Shown here piece by piece: positions 23,250-23,636 of a stretch of 23,636 nt of DNA. The position numbers and the translations under genes are program-made. The DNA is from Chloroflexi bacterium RBG_13_51_18 (GTDB taxonomy: Bacteria > Chloroflexota > Dehalococcoidia > Dehalococcoidales > RBG-16-60-22): positions 1-23,636 of the forward strand of contig MGMR01000116.1 in NCBI GenBank assembly GCA_001796495.1, given 5' to 3'. The notes beneath the pieces were generated by a model. It searched no databases and was not told the DNA's origin. It saw nothing but the letters and a program-made list of their open reading frames with translations. Positions within the stretch are counted from its first letter, which is position 1. The number at the start of each line of letters is the position of its first letter.

Positions 23250-23636
23250 ATGATACAGATGAAAAAAGAAAAATCAAACAATAATAAGAAGAACCGGATA
23301 CCTGTAAAATTGCTGGCGGTTATAGCGTTGATTGCAATAATTGTCGCTAATTTCATCGTGTGGAAAAACTACTTTGGAGAGAATTCTGGAATCGACGCTT
23401 TAAAAAGTGAAGTAATAGCGGTCGGTCAACAAATATTGAAGGCGGAGCAGCCGCCGTCCGGCCTGGAAACTAAATTGCAGCAAGCCACAGATAATTTAAC
23501 AGCAGCCCTGCAGGGCTTCCCGGTGAACGTTGACAGGAATGATGTGGTGGATTTTATTCTTAATACCGCAGAGGCGTGCGATGTTCAGGTATTGCCGTTG
23601 GTATCGGAGGGAATCGGGGTAAGTTATGCCGGGCAG
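23250..23636 (+). CDS. PilO-like inner-membrane protein (partial, runs off window)
   Basis: The open frame from ATG 23250 continues to the window edge, 129 codons. A basic cytosolic N-terminus (1-18), one membrane helix (about 19-37, KLLAVIALIAIIVANFIVW) and a periplasmic helix with heptads (about 48-85) are followed by FPVNVDRNDVVDFILNTAEACDVQVLPL, which looks like the ferredoxin-like domain entry of PilO/GspM proteins. PilO belongs to the PilMNOP alignment complex that links the platform to the outer parts of the machine. It is also possible that this is another bitopic pilus-assembly protein. ATG 23259 is an alternative start; neither has a strong ribosome site. It follows the PilX-like gene by 23 bases. 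Confidence 0.55.
   Translation, partial: MIQMKKEKSNNNKKNRIPVKLLAVIALIAIIVANFIVWKNYFGENSGIDALKSEVIAVGQQILKAEQPPSGLETKLQQATDNLTAALQGFPVNVDRNDVVDFILNTAEACDVQVLPLVSEGIGVSYAGQ

Overview
The window is bacterial chromosome with moderate G+C, tightly packed genes, TTG and GTG starts, short 3-17 base gene overlaps and strong GGAGG-type ribosome sites. There are no rRNA or tRNA genes, phage genes, insertion sequences or CRISPR arrays. The gene mix (short ACMSD-like amidohydrolase, MMPL transporter, a cytosolic multi-PAS kinase, and a type IV pilus operon with built-in kinase and receiver-ParA genes) most resembles Chloroflexota, perhaps Dehalococcoidia. That assignment is inference from style and gene families only.

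Left part (1-7433). A gene tail (2-76) converges on, and overlaps by 4 bases, a triple-PAS histidine kinase (minus, 73-2124). Next comes an amidohydrolase with an altered first metal-binding motif (minus, 2302-3240). A divergent promoter region separates it from a plus-strand series: CPA-type cation/proton antiporter, nitroreductase, multi-spanning GT-C-like membrane protein and a cupin.

Middle part (7434-13600). An MFS transporter (7681-9039) sits behind what looks like a transcription attenuator: promoter, 11-codon leader ORF, two mutually exclusive hairpins and a U-run just before its ribosome site. It converges on an MMPL/RND transporter (minus, 9051-11570). Upstream of that lies a 609-residue protein (minus, 11669-13498) made of a four-cysteine zinc ribbon and about 480 residues of alanine-rich 11-residue repeats in a 37/39-residue higher-order pattern. 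Its leader also holds a terminator-like hairpin, crossed by a 25-codon ORF that ends in an ATGA overlap with the main start.

Right part (13600-23636). A long non-coding, hairpin-rich leader precedes a type IV pilus operon: major pilin; soluble coiled-coil histidine kinase; receiver plus TadZ/CpaE-like protein; PilB/GspE ATPase; PilC/GspF platform protein; two prepilin-like proteins; a PilX/GspK-like protein with two tandem 153-residue jelly-roll-like repeats; and the start of a PilO-like membrane protein cut by the window edge. The kinase, receiver-ParA and PilB genes overlap, which suggests that signalling and pilus extension are produced together. The divergent zinc-ribbon coiled-coil gene may belong to the same cell-surface or polar programme, but only its position suggests this.
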